Assembly: GCF_012275375.1 (NCBI RefSeq)
Contig: NZ_JAAZQJ010000004.1
Location: 1-64,000, forward strand
Source of the DNA: Dyella sp. SG609
Lineage (GTDB): Bacteria > Pseudomonadota > Gammaproteobacteria > Xanthomonadales > Rhodanobacteraceae
DNA length: 64,000 nt
Reading direction: 5' to 3'
Of the stretch, positions 34,354 through 45,796 are shown piece after piece. The translations under genes and the position numbers were made by a program. Each line of letters starts with the position of its first letter. Position 1 is the stretch's first letter. The notes under the pieces were generated by a model. It saw only the letters and a list, made by a program, of their open reading frames with translations. It was not told the DNA's origin and made no database searches.

Positions 34354-35649
34354 GTGTCCGATACCAAGACCGTCAAGCTGGTGGATGAGTCGAACAAACG
34401 CAGCAGCGAGCTGCCCCTGCTGAGCGGCACGCTCGGCCCGGACTGCATCGACATCGGCAACCTGTACAAGGACACCGGCCACTTCACCTACGACCCGGGC
34501 TACGGCAGCACCGCCAGCACCAAGAGCGCCATCACCTACATCGACGGCGACCAGGGCGTGCTGCTGTACCGCGGCTACCCGATCGAGCAGCTGGCCGAGA
34601 AGTCGAGCTTCCTCGAGACGGCCTACCTGCTGCTCAACGGCGAGCTGCCCAGCAAGGGCGAGTTCGCCAAGTTCGAAGACGACATCACCCATCACACGAT
34701 GATGCACGAGTCGCTCAAGGACTTCTTCAAGGGCTTCCACCACGACGCGCACCCGATGGCCATGCTGGCCGCCTCGGTCGCCTCGCTGTCGGCCTTCTAC
34801 CACGACGATATCGACGTCGATAACGCCGAAGACCGCAAGCTGGCCGCGATCCGCCTGATCGCCAAGATGCCGACGATCGCCGCTGCCTGCTTCCGCTATT
34901 CGATCGGCTGGCCGTTCCGCTATCCGCGCAACAACCTCGAATACGTCGACCGCTTCCTGCACATGATGTTCGAAGTGCCGAGCGAGCCGCTGACCCTCAG
35001 CCCGGTTGCCGCCAAGGCGCTGGACCTGCTGTTCATCCTGCACGCCGACCACGAGCAGAACGCTTCCACCTCCACCGTCCGCCTGGTCGGTTCGACCGGC
35101 GCCAACCCGTACGCCTCCATCGCCGCGGGCATCACCGCGCTGTGGGGCCCGGCGCACGGCGGCGCGAACGAAGCGGTGCTGAAGATGCTCGAGGAGATCG
35201 GTACGGCCGACAAGGTCGAAACCGCCGTCAAGCGCGCCAAGGACAAGAACGACAACTTCCGCCTGATGGGCTTCGGCCACCGCGTGTACAAGAACTTCGA
35301 CCCGCGCGCCAAGATCATCCGCGAGATGACCCACAAGGTGCTGGGCGAGCTGGGCGTCAACGACCCGCTGCTGGAAGTGGCGCTGAAGCTGGAAGAGGCG
35401 GCGCTGAAGGACGAGTACTTCGTCGAGCGCAAGCTGTACCCGAACGTCGACTTCTACTCGGGCATCATCTACAAGGCGCTCAACATCCCGACCGAGATGT
35501 TCACGGTGATGTTCGCCATCGCGCGTACCGCCGGCTGGATCGCCCACTGGATCGAGCAGCACGAAACCCCCGGCGCCCGCATCGGCCGCCCGCGCCAGAT
35601 CTACACCGGCGCCGACGTGCGCAACTACGTGCCGGCCGACAAGCGCTGA
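34354..35649 (+). CDS. gltA: Citrate synthase (type I/II hexameric form)
   Basis: Condenses acetyl-CoA with oxaloacetate, the entry step of the TCA cycle. 431 residues (E. coli 427). The catalytic residues are present: His in [15 protein letters not shown] near residues 265-279, His in [15 protein letters not shown] near 306-320, and Asp in YPNVDFYSG near 362-370. The GTG at 34354 is chosen over upstream alternatives because AAGGAGG (34342-34348) precedes it at ideal spacing; the frame is open further upstream but without a ribosome site. The length and N-terminal region fit the NADH-sensitive hexameric type of Gram-negatives, but allosteric behaviour is inference. Confidence 0.95.
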   Translation: MSDTKTVKLVDESNKRSSELPLLSGTLGPDCIDIGNLYKDTGHFTYDPGYGSTASTKSAITYIDGDQGVLLYRGYPIEQLAEKSSFLETAYLLLNGELPSKGEFAKFEDDITHHTMMHESLKDFFKGFHHDAHPMAMLAASVASLSAFYHDDIDVDNAEDRKLAAIRLIAKMPTIAAACFRYSIGWPFRYPRNNLEYVDRFLHMMFEVPSEPLTLSPVAAKALDLLFILHADHEQNASTSTVRLVGSTGANPYASIAAGITALWGPAHGGANEAVLKMLEEIGTADKVETAVKRAKDKNDNFRLMGFGHRVYKNFDPRAKIIREMTHKVLGELGVNDPLLEVALKLEEAALKDEYFVERKLYPNVDFYSGIIYKALNIPTEMFTVMFAIARTAGWIAHWIEQHETPGARIGRPRQIYTGADVRNYVPADKR

Positions 35650-35671
35650 GCGCTTAAGACCCCGCCACACG

Positions 35672-35703
35672 AAAACGCCCGGCCATGCCGGGCGTTTTCT
35701 TTT
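35672..35703 (+). terminator. Bidirectional terminator after gltA
   Basis: AAAACGCCCGGC (35672-35683) and GCCGGGCGTTTT (35687-35698) with a 3-base loop, continuing into CTTTT. The symmetric A and T flanks let it serve both gltA and the convergent gene at 35720-36394. Confidence 0.88.
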
Positions 35704-35719
35704 GCGTGGAAGGAAGGCG

Positions 35720-36394
35720 TCAGCGCAGCGCCGACGCCAGCTTGCGTTCGAAGTCGTCGTCTTCGCCGCCCTCGGCGACCAGGGCTTCCACCCCGGCCAG
35801 CGAGGCGCGGCGCATCGGTTTCTCGTCGATGCGGTCCAGCGGCGGCTGGCGCAGGGAATTCACCGGCAGCACGGTGAGATCGAACGGCAGTTCGTCGGCG
35901 GCGAACAGCAGCACCGGGTATTCGGCCTGTTCGTCGCGGCTCAGGCGCAGGCGGCGCGTCTGCGTTTCCACCGGCACGCCGTGCTCGCGTAGGTGCAGGA
36001 TGACGGCCTCCGGATCGTCACTGAAAACGTGCAGGCACACGGCCGAATGGCTGTCCGCAGTGCCTTCCAGTACCGCGCCGACCAGCCGCGGCTCGTAGTC
36101 GCTGAGGAAGCGCATGGCTTCCAGGGCCGCCTCGCGGCGCTTCTGCAAAAGCTGCGGCTGGCTGTGCGCCTGAAAGATGCGCTGGTGCTCGCGCAGCGCT
36201 TCCTCGATCTCGTTGTTGCGGGGCAGTGCCTGGGTGTCGAAGATGCCGAGCCGCTCGGCGGCCTTGAGCTTGGCGTGATGAAAATCGCGGATGCCATGCT
36301 CGCTCATGAGGCGCGCGGCCTCCTGGGCGATACGCAGGCGGTTGCGCTGGACGCGGTCCTGCGCGTGGATGCGGTGATGCTCGCCTCGAGCCAT
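35720..36394 (-). CDS. Nucleotidyltransferase-like protein of unknown function
   Basis: 224 residues, cytoplasmic. The C-terminal half resembles nucleotidyltransferase-fold families of the Xanthomonadales, with the recurring pattern RLVGAVLEGTADSHSAVCLH near residues 108-127 and LRQPPLDRIDEKPMRRASL near 186-204; the N-terminal part is helical. No catalytic GS...DxD triad is clear to me, so activity is doubtful. GGAGG upstream supports the ATG at 36392-36394. It lies between gltA (convergent) and mrcA (same strand). Call is tentative. Confidence 0.6.
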   Translation of the reverse strand: MARGEHHRIHAQDRVQRNRLRIAQEAARLMSEHGIRDFHHAKLKAAERLGIFDTQALPRNNEIEEALREHQRIFQAHSQPQLLQKRREAALEAMRFLSDYEPRLVGAVLEGTADSHSAVCLHVFSDDPEAVILHLREHGVPVETQTRRLRLSRDEQAEYPVLLFAADELPFDLTVLPVNSLRQPPLDRIDEKPMRRASLAGVEALVAEGGEDDDFERKLASALR

Positions 36395-36487
36395 GATCCT
36401 GGTCCCTCCTGGTCGTTGGTTGGAGGTGCGGCCGTTCGCTGACGGCCTCGCGGCGCAGCGGGTGGACCGGGCCACCCGCCTGTCGCG

Positions 36488-38995
36488 TCAGAAGATGTCG
36501 TACGCGTGCTGCTGGTCGGGATCCTCCTGCTGCTGGGTAGCCTGCTGGCGCAGGCGGTCCACGTCTTCCACCTTGAACATTTCCGGCATCGCATTGGGGT
36601 TGCCGGGTTCCGAGGGCAGGCCGCTGGAGCGGTCGATCTGTACCGTAGTGATGCCCGGGGGCATCGACAAGGTGGAGGAGGGGCGGTCCTTCAGGGCCGC
36701 GCCCATGTAGTCCATCCAGATCGGCAGCGCCGCCTTGGCGCCGAATTCGCCGCGGCCGAGCGAGCCGAAGTCGTCGAAGCCCACCCAGACGGCCGTGGAA
36801 AGGTCGCCGTTGAAGCCGACGAACCAGGCGTCGCGGTGCTCGTTGGTCGAGCCGGTCTTGCCGGCCAGGTCGTCGCGGCCCAGGGCCATGGCGGCCGCGC
36901 CGGTGCCGCGCCGGATCACGTCCTTCATCAGCGAGGTGACCAGGAAGTCGTTGCGCACGTCGATCACCTGCGGTGCCAGCGTCGGCGGGTGGTTGCCCTC
37001 ATGCGCGTCGGCCGGCAGCACCGCGCCGCCCGTGGTGGCGGCGGCGGCCGGCGTGCCGGCGGCGGCCACCGGGTTGGCCGGGGCGGCGCTGGAGGAGGGC
37101 GGACCCGGCGGGCGGGTGTCGAGCAGGCGCTCCTGGCAGGTGCGGCAGGCGCGCGCCGGGTTGGCCACGTAGACCGGCTTGCCGTCGCGGTCGTCGATCT
37201 CGCTGATGAAGTAGGGCGTGACCAGGTAGCCGCCATTGGCGAACACCGCATAGCCGCGCGCCATGCCCATCGGCGATACCGAGGCGGTGCCCAGGGCCAT
37301 CGAAAGATTCGGCGGCAGGGCGTCGGGCGAGAAGCCGAAGCGGGTGACGTAGTCGCGCGCATAGCGCACGCCGATGGCGTCCAGCAGGCGCACCGAGACC
37401 AGGTTCTTCGACTTCACCAGCGCTTCGCGCAGGCGGATCGGGCCGTCGAACTTGTCGTCGTCGTTGGACGGCGTCCACAGGCCGTCCGGGCGCGAGGGGT
37501 CGGGCAGGGCCAGCGGGGCGTCGTTGACGATCGAGGCCGGCGTGAAGCCGCGCTCGAACGCCGCCGAGTAGATGTAGGGCTTGAAGCTGGAACCCGGCTG
37601 GCGCGCCGCCATCACCGCGCGGTTGAACTTGCTGCGCAGGAAGTTGAAGCCGCCGACCAGGGCCTGCAGCGAGCCGTCCTCCGGGTTCACCGAGGCCAGC
37701 GCGCCCTGCACCTTGGGGATCTGCGCCAGTTCCCACTCGCCCTTGGCATTGCGCGCCACGCGGATGATGTCGCCGCGCTTGAGCACGGCCGCCACGTTCC
37801 TGGGCGGGGCGCCGACGCGGGTCTCGTTGACGTAGGGCTTGGCCCAGGCCACCGCGTCCTGGCCCAGCTGCACCTGCTCGCGGGTGGACAGGTAGACCGT
37901 GGCGTCGCTGGCGCCCACCCCGGTGACCACGCCCGGACGCAGGCCGGCGATGTCGGTATAGCTGGACAGGATGCGGTCGAAGTCCTCGTTGCCGGCGTTC
38001 TCGGCCAGCTCCTGGTGGTCCTCGGGGCCGCGCCAGCCATGGCGGCGGTCGTAGTCGATGAGGCCGGCGCGCATGGCGTCCACGGCGGACTGCTGCCGGG
38101 CGCTCTGCACCGTGGTCTTGATCACGTAGCCCTCGGTGAGGGCATCGTTGCCCAGGCGGTCCAGCGCCTGCAGGCGGACCATTTCGGCCAGGTAGGGCGC
38201 GTCCACCTCGATCGGCGGCTCGTGCGGGAAGGCGTTGTTGGGCTCGGCGATGGCCTGCTGGTACTCGGCCTGGGTGATGTAGCGGTTCGCCAGCATCTGC
38301 CCCAGCACCCAGTTGCGGCGCATCAGGCCGCGCTTGGGGTTGTTGATCGGATTGACCACCGAAGGCAGCTGGAAGGTCGAGGCGATCATCGCGCACTCGG
38401 CCACGCTGAGCTGGTCCAGCGACTTGCCGTAGTAGTACGAGGCGGCCGCGGCCACGCCGTAGGAGCGGTGGCCGAGGAACATCTTGTTCAGATAGAGCTC
38501 GAGGATCTGGTCCTTGCTCAACTCGTTCTCCATGCGCAGGGCGATGAAGATTTCGGTGAGCTTGCGCGAATACAACTTCTCGGGGCTCAGGAAGAAGTTG
38601 CGCGCAACCTGTTGGGTAATGGTCGAGCCGCCGGGGCCCTTGTCGCCGCCGGAGACGATCACGTGCCAGCCCGCGCGGGCGATGCCGTGCCAGTCGACGC
38701 CGGGGTGGCGGTAGAAATCGCCGTCCTCGGCCGACAGCACCGCATGCTTCAGCCGGTCGGGCACCGCGGCGATGCCGACGGGGATGCGCCGGGTTTCACC
38801 GAAGGTGGCGATCAGCTTGCCGTCCGCGCTCACGACGCGCAGCGGCACCTGCATGTGATAGTCCTTCAGGACCGCCACCGAGGGGATGCGCGGCGAGACC
38901 AGCCAATACGCCACACCTACTGCGGCGACCGCCAGCAGCAATCCGGTGAAAGCAAGGATCAGCACCCAGCGCAGCAGACGCTTGAGAATTTGCAT
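36488..38995 (-). CDS. mrcA: Penicillin-binding protein 1A
   Basis: Bifunctional peptidoglycan glycosyltransferase/transpeptidase of the inner membrane. 835 residues. After an N-terminal membrane helix (about residues 9-31), the GT51 domain shows SAEDGDFYRHPGVDW with the catalytic Glu near residue 90 and GPGGSTITQQVARN near 116-129. The OB-like domain and transpeptidase follow, with RQPGSSFKPY (the SxxK serine near 468), a SKN-type motif, and AGKTGSTNEHRDA near 709-721 (KTG). A proline/alanine-rich linker with CRTC lies between SxN and KTG as in other PBP1A. Divergent from pilM across 276 bp, the usual arrangement. Confidence 0.95.
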   Translation of the reverse strand: MQILKRLLRWVLILAFTGLLLAVAAVGVAYWLVSPRIPSVAVLKDYHMQVPLRVVSADGKLIATFGETRRIPVGIAAVPDRLKHAVLSAEDGDFYRHPGVDWHGIARAGWHVIVSGGDKGPGGSTITQQVARNFFLSPEKLYSRKLTEIFIALRMENELSKDQILELYLNKMFLGHRSYGVAAAASYYYGKSLDQLSVAECAMIASTFQLPSVVNPINNPKRGLMRRNWVLGQMLANRYITQAEYQQAIAEPNNAFPHEPPIEVDAPYLAEMVRLQALDRLGNDALTEGYVIKTTVQSARQQSAVDAMRAGLIDYDRRHGWRGPEDHQELAENAGNEDFDRILSSYTDIAGLRPGVVTGVGASDATVYLSTREQVQLGQDAVAWAKPYVNETRVGAPPRNVAAVLKRGDIIRVARNAKGEWELAQIPKVQGALASVNPEDGSLQALVGGFNFLRSKFNRAVMAARQPGSSFKPYIYSAAFERGFTPASIVNDAPLALPDPSRPDGLWTPSNDDDKFDGPIRLREALVKSKNLVSVRLLDAIGVRYARDYVTRFGFSPDALPPNLSMALGTASVSPMGMARGYAVFANGGYLVTPYFISEIDDRDGKPVYVANPARACRTCQERLLDTRPPGPPSSSAAPANPVAAAGTPAAAATTGGAVLPADAHEGNHPPTLAPQVIDVRNDFLVTSLMKDVIRRGTGAAAMALGRDDLAGKTGSTNEHRDAWFVGFNGDLSTAVWVGFDDFGSLGRGEFGAKAALPIWMDYMGAALKDRPSSTLSMPPGITTVQIDRSSGLPSEPGNPNAMPEMFKVEDVDRLRQQATQQQEDPDQQHAYDIF

Positions 38996-39183
38996 GGTGT
39001 GGATATTGCGAGACCTGAGTCAAAACACGGCACAGTATAGATGTAGCACCATTTGCTTAACGGTACCGGCTGGCAGATTCCCACCTGCGGGTCACTGTTA
39101 CGTCACAAAAAAGGCCGGGACGTGATTGGCGCTAATTGTGGATGCCGTCACGCCAAAACAGTCGAGATAGTTCGTGTAGGCCG

Positions 39184-40329
<1,146 letters not shown>

Positions 40330-40330
<1 letters not shown>

Positions 40331-41112
40331 TGGCACGCATCAACTTACTTCCCTGGCGCGCGGAACGCCGCAAGCATCGCGAGCGCGAGTTCTTCATGCA
40401 GCTCGGCGCGGCGATCGTCGCGGCGATCCTGTTCGTGCTGGTGTGGATGACCTGGATGGACCAGCGCATCGGCAACCAGAACGAGCGCAATACCTATCTG
40501 CAGGGCGAGATCGCGCAGCTCGACGAACGCATCGCCAAGATCAAGGATCTCGAGAAAGTCCGCGAGCGCCTGCTGGCGCGCAAGCAGATCATCGAGCAGC
40601 TGCAGGCCAACCGTTCGCAGATGGTCCACCTGTTCGACGAACTGGTGAAGACCATTCCCGCCAGCGCCCGCCTCAGTGGCCTCAAGCAGGTCGGCGAGTC
40701 GATGTCGCTCGACGGCGTCGCCCAGTCCAACGCCAGCGTCGCCGAATACATGCGCAACCTCGAAGCCTCGCCGTGGATGGGCCACGCGGACCTGCGCAAG
40801 ACCGAGAACACCCACGGCGATTCGCGCATGCCTTACGTGTTTGGCCTCGACGTCGCGCTCAGCAAGCCCAAGCCCGACGAGGGCGCGGACGCCGAGCACA
40901 CGCCGGTGCAGCCGGCCGGTGCCGCCAGCGCCGCGGCTCCCGCCGCGCCGGCTCCGTCCGGCACCGCCGCCCGCCAGGCTCTCGGCTCCGCCGCGCAGGC
41001 GCTGACCGCTCCGCCGGCCAAGCCCGCCCAGCCCGCCGCTGCCGCACCGCAGGCTCCCAAGCCGACCAACGCGCCGCCCAGTGCGCCGGCCAACGGGGGG
41101 GCCAAGCCATGA
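40330..41112 (+). CDS. pilN: Type IV pilus inner-membrane protein PilN
   Basis: Bitopic inner-membrane protein; the first residues MARINLLPWRAERRKH contain the PilM-binding motif. A transmembrane helix follows (about residues 24-44, GAAIVAAILFVLVWMTW), then a coiled coil and the ferredoxin-like domain. At 260 residues it is longer than typical PilN (about 190-200) owing to an Ala/Pro-rich tail of about 70 residues at the end. Overlaps pilO by four bases. Confidence 0.94.
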
Positions 41113-41762
41113 GTTTCATCAGCGATCTGCGCAACCTCGACCGCAACAACATCGGCGGCTGGCCCAAGTCGGCCAAGATCACCTTCATCGTGCTGCTGTT
41201 CGCGGTGGTCAGCTTCATCGGCTGGTACTCGATCATCAGCAACCAGCAGGACGAGCTGACCCAGCTCGCCGGCAAGGAAGAACAGCTCAAGCAGGAGTTC
41301 GCCCAGAAGCAGGCCAAGGCGGTCAATCTCGAAGCGCTGCAGCAGCAGCTCGACGAGATGCAGGACATGCTGCGCCAGCTGCTGCGCCAGCTGCCCAGCC
41401 GCACCGAGATGCCTGAGTTGCTGGTCGACATCTCCCAGACGGCGCTGTCCGCGGGCCTGGAGACCGAGCTGTTCCAGCCGGGCGCCGAGATCCCCAAGGA
41501 CTTCTACGCCGAGAAGCCGATCCAGCTGCGCATGGTGGGCAACTACCACCAGTTCGGCACCTTCATCAGCGGCGTGGCCTCGCTGCCGCGCGTGGTGATC
41601 CTGACCCTGCACGACGTCTCGCTGACGCCGAAGGACAAGGGCGGCACCCTGGTGCTGCAGGGCACGGTCAAGACCTATCGCTATCTGGAAGACGACGAAA
41701 GCGCGGAGGCCAAGGCCGCCAATGCCAAGTCGTCCGGTGCCAAGAACGGGGGGCAGAAATGA
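41109..41762 (+). CDS. pilO: Type IV pilus inner-membrane protein PilO
   Basis: 217-residue bitopic protein; one membrane helix (about residues 22-42, ITFIVLLFAVVSFIGWYSII), a periplasmic coiled coil (LTQLAGKEEQLKQEFAQKQA), then a ferredoxin-like domain with GNYHQFGTFISGVASLPRVV near 139-158. It forms heterodimers with PilN that link PilM to PilP and PilQ. Starts inside the end of pilN (ATGA). Confidence 0.94.
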   Translation: MSFISDLRNLDRNNIGGWPKSAKITFIVLLFAVVSFIGWYSIISNQQDELTQLAGKEEQLKQEFAQKQAKAVNLEALQQQLDEMQDMLRQLLRQLPSRTEMPELLVDISQTALSAGLETELFQPGAEIPKDFYAEKPIQLRMVGNYHQFGTFISGVASLPRVVILTLHDVSLTPKDKGGTLVLQGTVKTYRYLEDDESAEAKAANAKSSGAKNGGQK

Positions 41763-42289
41763 GCAAGACCACAGCCCTCCGCGCCGCACGCGTCGCGCTG
41801 GCCATCGGTGCCGTACTGATGCTGGCCGGCTGCACCCGCGGCATGTCGGACCTGCGCGACTGGGTTTCGCAGGAGAAGCAGAAGAAGGGTGCGCCGATTC
41901 CGCCGCTGCCCGTCATCAAGACCTTCGAAACCTTCCTCTACAACGACCAGGACCGCCGCGACCCGTTCAGCCCCAGCACCGCTGAGCTGGACAACGGCGC
42001 CTCCAACGGGCCGCGCCCCGACCAGGACCGTACCAAGGAGCCGCTGGAAGCGTTCGCGCTGGACAGCCTCAAGATGGTCGGCACGGTCGGCACCGGCAAC
42101 GGCATCGAAGTGCTCATCAAGGATCCTACCGGGGTGATCCACCGGACCCACCGCGGCGAGTACATGGGCCAGAACTACGGACACGTCACCGCCATCGCCG
42201 AAGACCACATCGAGCTGGTCGAACTGGTGCCTAACGGCAACGGCGGTTGGATGGAACGCTCAGCCAGCATCGCGCTTGGCGAGAAATAA
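41759..42289 (+). CDS. pilP: Type IV pilus lipoprotein PilP
   Basis: Inner-membrane lipoprotein; the signal peptide ends in lipobox LMLAGC near residues 20-25. The remainder contains PLPVIKTFETFLYNDQDRRD near 49-68, followed by a beta-sandwich domain with LKMVGTVGTGNGIEVLIKDP. It bridges the PilNO complex and the N-domains of secretin PilQ. 176 residues. Four-base overlap with pilO, 20-bp gap to pilQ. Confidence 0.93.
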   Translation: MSKTTALRAARVALAIGAVLMLAGCTRGMSDLRDWVSQEKQKKGAPIPPLPVIKTFETFLYNDQDRRDPFSPSTAELDNGASNGPRPDQDRTKEPLEAFALDSLKMVGTVGTGNGIEVLIKDPTGVIHRTHRGEYMGQNYGHVTAIAEDHIELVELVPNGNGGWMERSASIALGEK

Positions 42290-42309
42290 GAATCACAGGG
42301 GCTGATGCA

Positions 42310-44598
42310 ATGACGAACCTCAACAAACCAGTCCAGGGCCGTGTCATGCGCCATGCGAGTCGTCGCTTGTTCACCGCACTGCTGATCGCAGGCGCCGCGT
42401 GGTCGGGAATCGCGGCTGCCGCGACCAACACCTTGCGCGAGATCAGCTACGACACCCTGCCGGGCGGCAAGATCGAGCTGCACCTGAACTTCGCCCAGGG
42501 CCCCGTGCCCGAGCCGAAGATCTTCACCACCGGCAATCCGCCGCGCATCGCGATCGACCTGCCCGACACCGAGAACTCGGCCGCGCGCCATCTCGACATC
42601 GGCAAGGGCTCGACCATGGGCGTCTCGGCGATCGCCGCCGGCGGCCGCACCCGCGTGGTGGTCGAGCTGATCCGCGACTCGTCCTACCGCTCGCGCGTCG
42701 AAGGCAACAGCCTGGTGTTCACCGTCAACAACGGCACCGACGCGCAGACCACCACCACGGCGTCCACCATCGACCCGTCCAAGGCGCTGCCGTCCTCGGC
42801 CGCCGGTCCCGCGGTGTCGAACATCGACTTCCGCCGCGGTCCGAACGGCGAAGGCCGCGTGCTGATCAACTTCAGCGGCGCCGGCGCCAATGCGGACATG
42901 AAGCGCGAAGGCGACAAGGTGGTGGTCAACCTCGACCACGTGAACCTGCCCGCCAACCTCGCCCAGCGCCTGGACGTGCTCGACTTCGCCACGCCGGTGC
43001 AGTCGGTCACCACCAAGGCCGGCACGCGCGGCGGCGCCCGCATGGAAATCGCCATCAAGGGCAACGTGGACACCTCGGCCTACCAGACCGGCGACCAGTA
43101 CGTGGTCGAGGTCGCGCCGAAGAAGGTGGCCCCGGGCACCGGTCCGGACGGCAAGCCGCTGCGCGGCCAGGAGCCGACCTACAGCGGCAATCGCGTCACC
43201 TTCAACTTCCAGGACATCCCGGTCCGCTCGGTGCTGCAGCTGATCGCCGACATGTCCGGCCAGAACCTGGTGGCCTCCGACACCGTCGGCGGCGCGATCA
43301 CCCTGCGCCTGGTCAACGTGCCGTGGGACCAGGCACTGGACGTGGTGCTGCGCGCCAAGGGCCTGGACAAGCGCCGTAACGGCAACGTGATCTGGATCGC
43401 TCCGCAGGAAGAACTGGCCAAGTACGAGCAGAGCGTGGCCGAGGCCCGCCTGAAGGCCGAGGACACCGCCGAGCTGGTCACCGACTACGTGCCGATCAGC
43501 TACGGCAAGGCGCAGGACATCGCCAAGCTGCTGACCCAGGGCAGCATGACCGGTACCGGCGGCAGCGGTGGCGGCAATGGCGGCGGCCGCGGCTTCCTGT
43601 CCTCGCGCGGCAGCGTCTCCTTCGACGAGCGCACCAACACCCTGCTGATCAACGACAACCCGCAGAAGATCCGCGAGCTGCGCGAACTGATCTCGGTGCT
43701 CGACCGTCCGGTGCAGCAGGTGCTGATCGAGTCGCGCATCGTGGTGGCCACCGACACCTTCACCCGCGAGCTCGGCGTGAAGTGGGGTGTGCAGGCCACG
43801 CACACCACCGACAGCGGCAACGTGATCTCGACCAGCCCGAGCGGCGACAACGCTTCCGGACTGGGCATCAACACCAGCAACGTCCGCAATCAGTACGCGT
43901 ACGATCTGCAGAACTGGATCAACGGCGGCCGCGTCGGCAATCCGCCGAAGCCGGGCACCATCACCTACCAGACCGGCGGCAACAACGGCTACAACGTCAA
44001 TCTTCCGGTGTCCAACCCGGCCGGCCAGCTGGGCCTGGCGATCCTGGGCCGCAACTACCTGGTCGACCTGGAACTGTCGGCCGCCCAGACCGAAGGCCGC
44101 GGCGAAGTGATCTCCAGCCCGCGCGTCATCACCGCCAACCAGCAGGAAGCGGTGATCCGCCAGGGCCAGGAAATCGGCTACGTCACCTACCAGAACAGCG
44201 GCGGCACCGCCGGCGGCACCGCGCCGACCGCGTCCGTGCAGTTCAAGGACGCCGTGCTGGAGCTGAAGGTCACCCCGACCATCACCGCCGACAACCGCGT
44301 CTACCTCGCCATCAACGTGAAGAAGGATGCGCTGGCGCAGTTCGTCGACACGCCGAACGGCAAGGTGCCGCAGATCGACACCCGCGAGATCAACACCTCC
44401 GTGCTGGTGGACAACGGCCAGACCGTGGTGCTCGGCGGTATCTACGAGATCACCAAGCAGAACACCATCACCAAGGTGCCTGGCCTCGGCGACATCCCCG
44501 GCCTCGGCGCGCTGTTCCGCAAGACCTCGCGCCAGAACGACAAGGCCGAGCTGCTGATCTTCGTCACCCCGCGCATCCTGAGCGACAGCCTGCGCTGA
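42310..44598 (+). CDS. pilQ: Type IV pilus secretin PilQ
   Basis: Outer-membrane secretin through which the pilus passes. 762 residues with a Sec signal peptide (first about 37 residues, cut after WSGIAAA). Two AMIN domains that bind peptidoglycan (about 40-140 and 165-275), then an STN/N0 domain (VTFNFQDIPVRSVLQLIADM), an N1 domain, and the C-terminal secretin core (about 560-760) with RVITANQQEAVIRQGQEI and VPGLGDIPGLGALFR. The ATG at 42310 follows AGGGG. Last gene of pilMNOPQ; a strong terminator follows. Confidence 0.95.
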   Translation: MTNLNKPVQGRVMRHASRRLFTALLIAGAAWSGIAAAATNTLREISYDTLPGGKIELHLNFAQGPVPEPKIFTTGNPPRIAIDLPDTENSAARHLDIGKGSTMGVSAIAAGGRTRVVVELIRDSSYRSRVEGNSLVFTVNNGTDAQTTTTASTIDPSKALPSSAAGPAVSNIDFRRGPNGEGRVLINFSGAGANADMKREGDKVVVNLDHVNLPANLAQRLDVLDFATPVQSVTTKAGTRGGARMEIAIKGNVDTSAYQTGDQYVVEVAPKKVAPGTGPDGKPLRGQEPTYSGNRVTFNFQDIPVRSVLQLIADMSGQNLVASDTVGGAITLRLVNVPWDQALDVVLRAKGLDKRRNGNVIWIAPQEELAKYEQSVAEARLKAEDTAELVTDYVPISYGKAQDIAKLLTQGSMTGTGGSGGGNGGGRGFLSSRGSVSFDERTNTLLINDNPQKIRELRELISVLDRPVQQVLIESRIVVATDTFTRELGVKWGVQATHTTDSGNVISTSPSGDNASGLGINTSNVRNQYAYDLQNWINGGRVGNPPKPGTITYQTGGNNGYNVNLPVSNPAGQLGLAILGRNYLVDLELSAAQTEGRGEVISSPRVITANQQEAVIRQGQEIGYVTYQNSGGTAGGTAPTASVQFKDAVLELKVTPTITADNRVYLAINVKKDALAQFVDTPNGKVPQIDTREINTSVLVDNGQTVVLGGIYEITKQNTITKVPGLGDIPGLGALFRKTSRQNDKAELLIFVTPRILSDSLR

Positions 44599-44621
44599 GC
44601 GGAGCAGACGATCGAACGAAG

Positions 44622-44650
44622 AAGGGCGGCCACCGGCCGCCCTTTCTTTT
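44622..44650 (+). terminator. Intrinsic terminator of pilMNOPQ
   Basis: AAGGGCGGCC (44622-44631) and GGCCGCCCTT (44635-44644) form a 10-bp stem with an ACC loop, followed by TCTTTTT. Ends the pilus operon before the MoxR operon. Confidence 0.9.
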
Positions 44651-44800
44651 TGCGCCGGCCGCTGGTCGCCTTTTTCTTCGTGCGGAGCGTCGGGCATCGC
44701 CCTTGCTGTGCCATCAGTCGCGCCCCCGCGCCGGTTGCGCCTCGCTAAACTTCCGGAACCTGCCGCTGTCTGTAGGCGGATCAAGCCGGATGGAAACCCG

Positions 44801-45796
44801 ATGGATATGCCCGAGAGTCAAGCGTCGTCGCGGCTGCAGCAGGCCTTCACGCGTCTGCGCGAAGAACTGCAGCAGAGCATCGTCGGCCAGCCGCACCTGA
44901 TCGACTGCCTGCTCGTCGCGTTGCTCGCCGACGGCCACCTGCTGGTGGAAGGCGCGCCGGGCCTGGCCAAGACCACCGCGGTGAAGGCGCTGGCCGGGCG
45001 CATCGAGGCGGATTTCCACCGCGTGCAGTTCACCCCGGACCTGCTGCCGGCCGATCTCACCGGCACCGACATCTTCCGTCCGCAGTCGGGCAGCTTCGAA
45101 TTCGAACGCGGCCCGCTGTTCCACAACATCGTGCTGGCGGACGAGATCAACCGCGCGCCGGCCAAGGTCCAGTCCGCCCTGCTCGAAGCCATGGCCGAGC
45201 GCCAGATCACCATCGGCCGCAGCACCTGGCGGCTGCCCGAGCTGTTCATGGTGATGGCCACGCAGAATCCGATCGAACAGGAAGGCACCTTCGCGCTGCC
45301 CGAAGCGCAGCTCGACCGCTTCGTGATGCACGTGACCATCGGTTATCCGGATGCCGCCTCGGAACTGGCCATCCTGCGCCTGGCGCGCGAACAGGCGCGG
45401 CGCAGCCTGCATCCGCAGCCGGAGCCGCCGCCCACCTTGAGCCAGTCCGACGTGTTCGCCGCGCGCGAAGCGGTGCTGGCGGTGCATATGGCGCCGGCGC
45501 TGGAGTCGTATATCGCGCAGCTGGTGCTGGCCAGCCGCGATGCCGGCGCCTACGGCCCGCAGCTGAAGCGCTGGATCGCCTGGGGCAGCAGCCCGCGCGC
45601 CACCATCGCGCTGGACCGCTGCGCCCGCGCGCAGGCCTGGCTGGCCGGCCGCGACTACGTGCTGCCGGAAGACGTGCACACGCTGGCCCACGACGTGCTG
45701 CGCCATCGCATCCTGCTCAGCTACGAGGCCGAAGCCGAAGGCATCCGCAGCGACCAGGTGGTGACGCGCCTGCTGGAGCTCGTGCCCCTGCCGTGA
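44801..45796 (+). CDS. MoxR family AAA+ ATPase
   Basis: AAA+ ATPase of the MoxR class, thought to act with VWA proteins as a chaperone for complex assembly or metal insertion. 331 residues. Walker A GAPGLAKTT near residues 51-59, Walker B IVLADEINRAPAKVQSAL near 108-125, sensor 1 ATQNPIEQEGTFALPEAQLD near 149-168, arginine finger region SPRATIAL. The ATG at 44801 is used; a second ATG at 44807 is equally possible. It heads a run of overlapping genes: DUF58, DUF4381, two VWA proteins and BatD. Confidence 0.9.
   Translation: MDMPESQASSRLQQAFTRLREELQQSIVGQPHLIDCLLVALLADGHLLVEGAPGLAKTTAVKALAGRIEADFHRVQFTPDLLPADLTGTDIFRPQSGSFEFERGPLFHNIVLADEINRAPAKVQSALLEAMAERQITIGRSTWRLPELFMVMATQNPIEQEGTFALPEAQLDRFVMHVTIGYPDAASELAILRLAREQARRSLHPQPEPPPTLSQSDVFAAREAVLAVHMAPALESYIAQLVLASRDAGAYGPQLKRWIAWGSSPRATIALDRCARAQAWLAGRDYVLPEDVHTLAHDVLRHRILLSYEAEAEGIRSDQVVTRLLELVPLP

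Noticed and set aside
44790..44800. ATG just upstream of moxR
   Set aside because: It is in another frame and yields no family resemblance.
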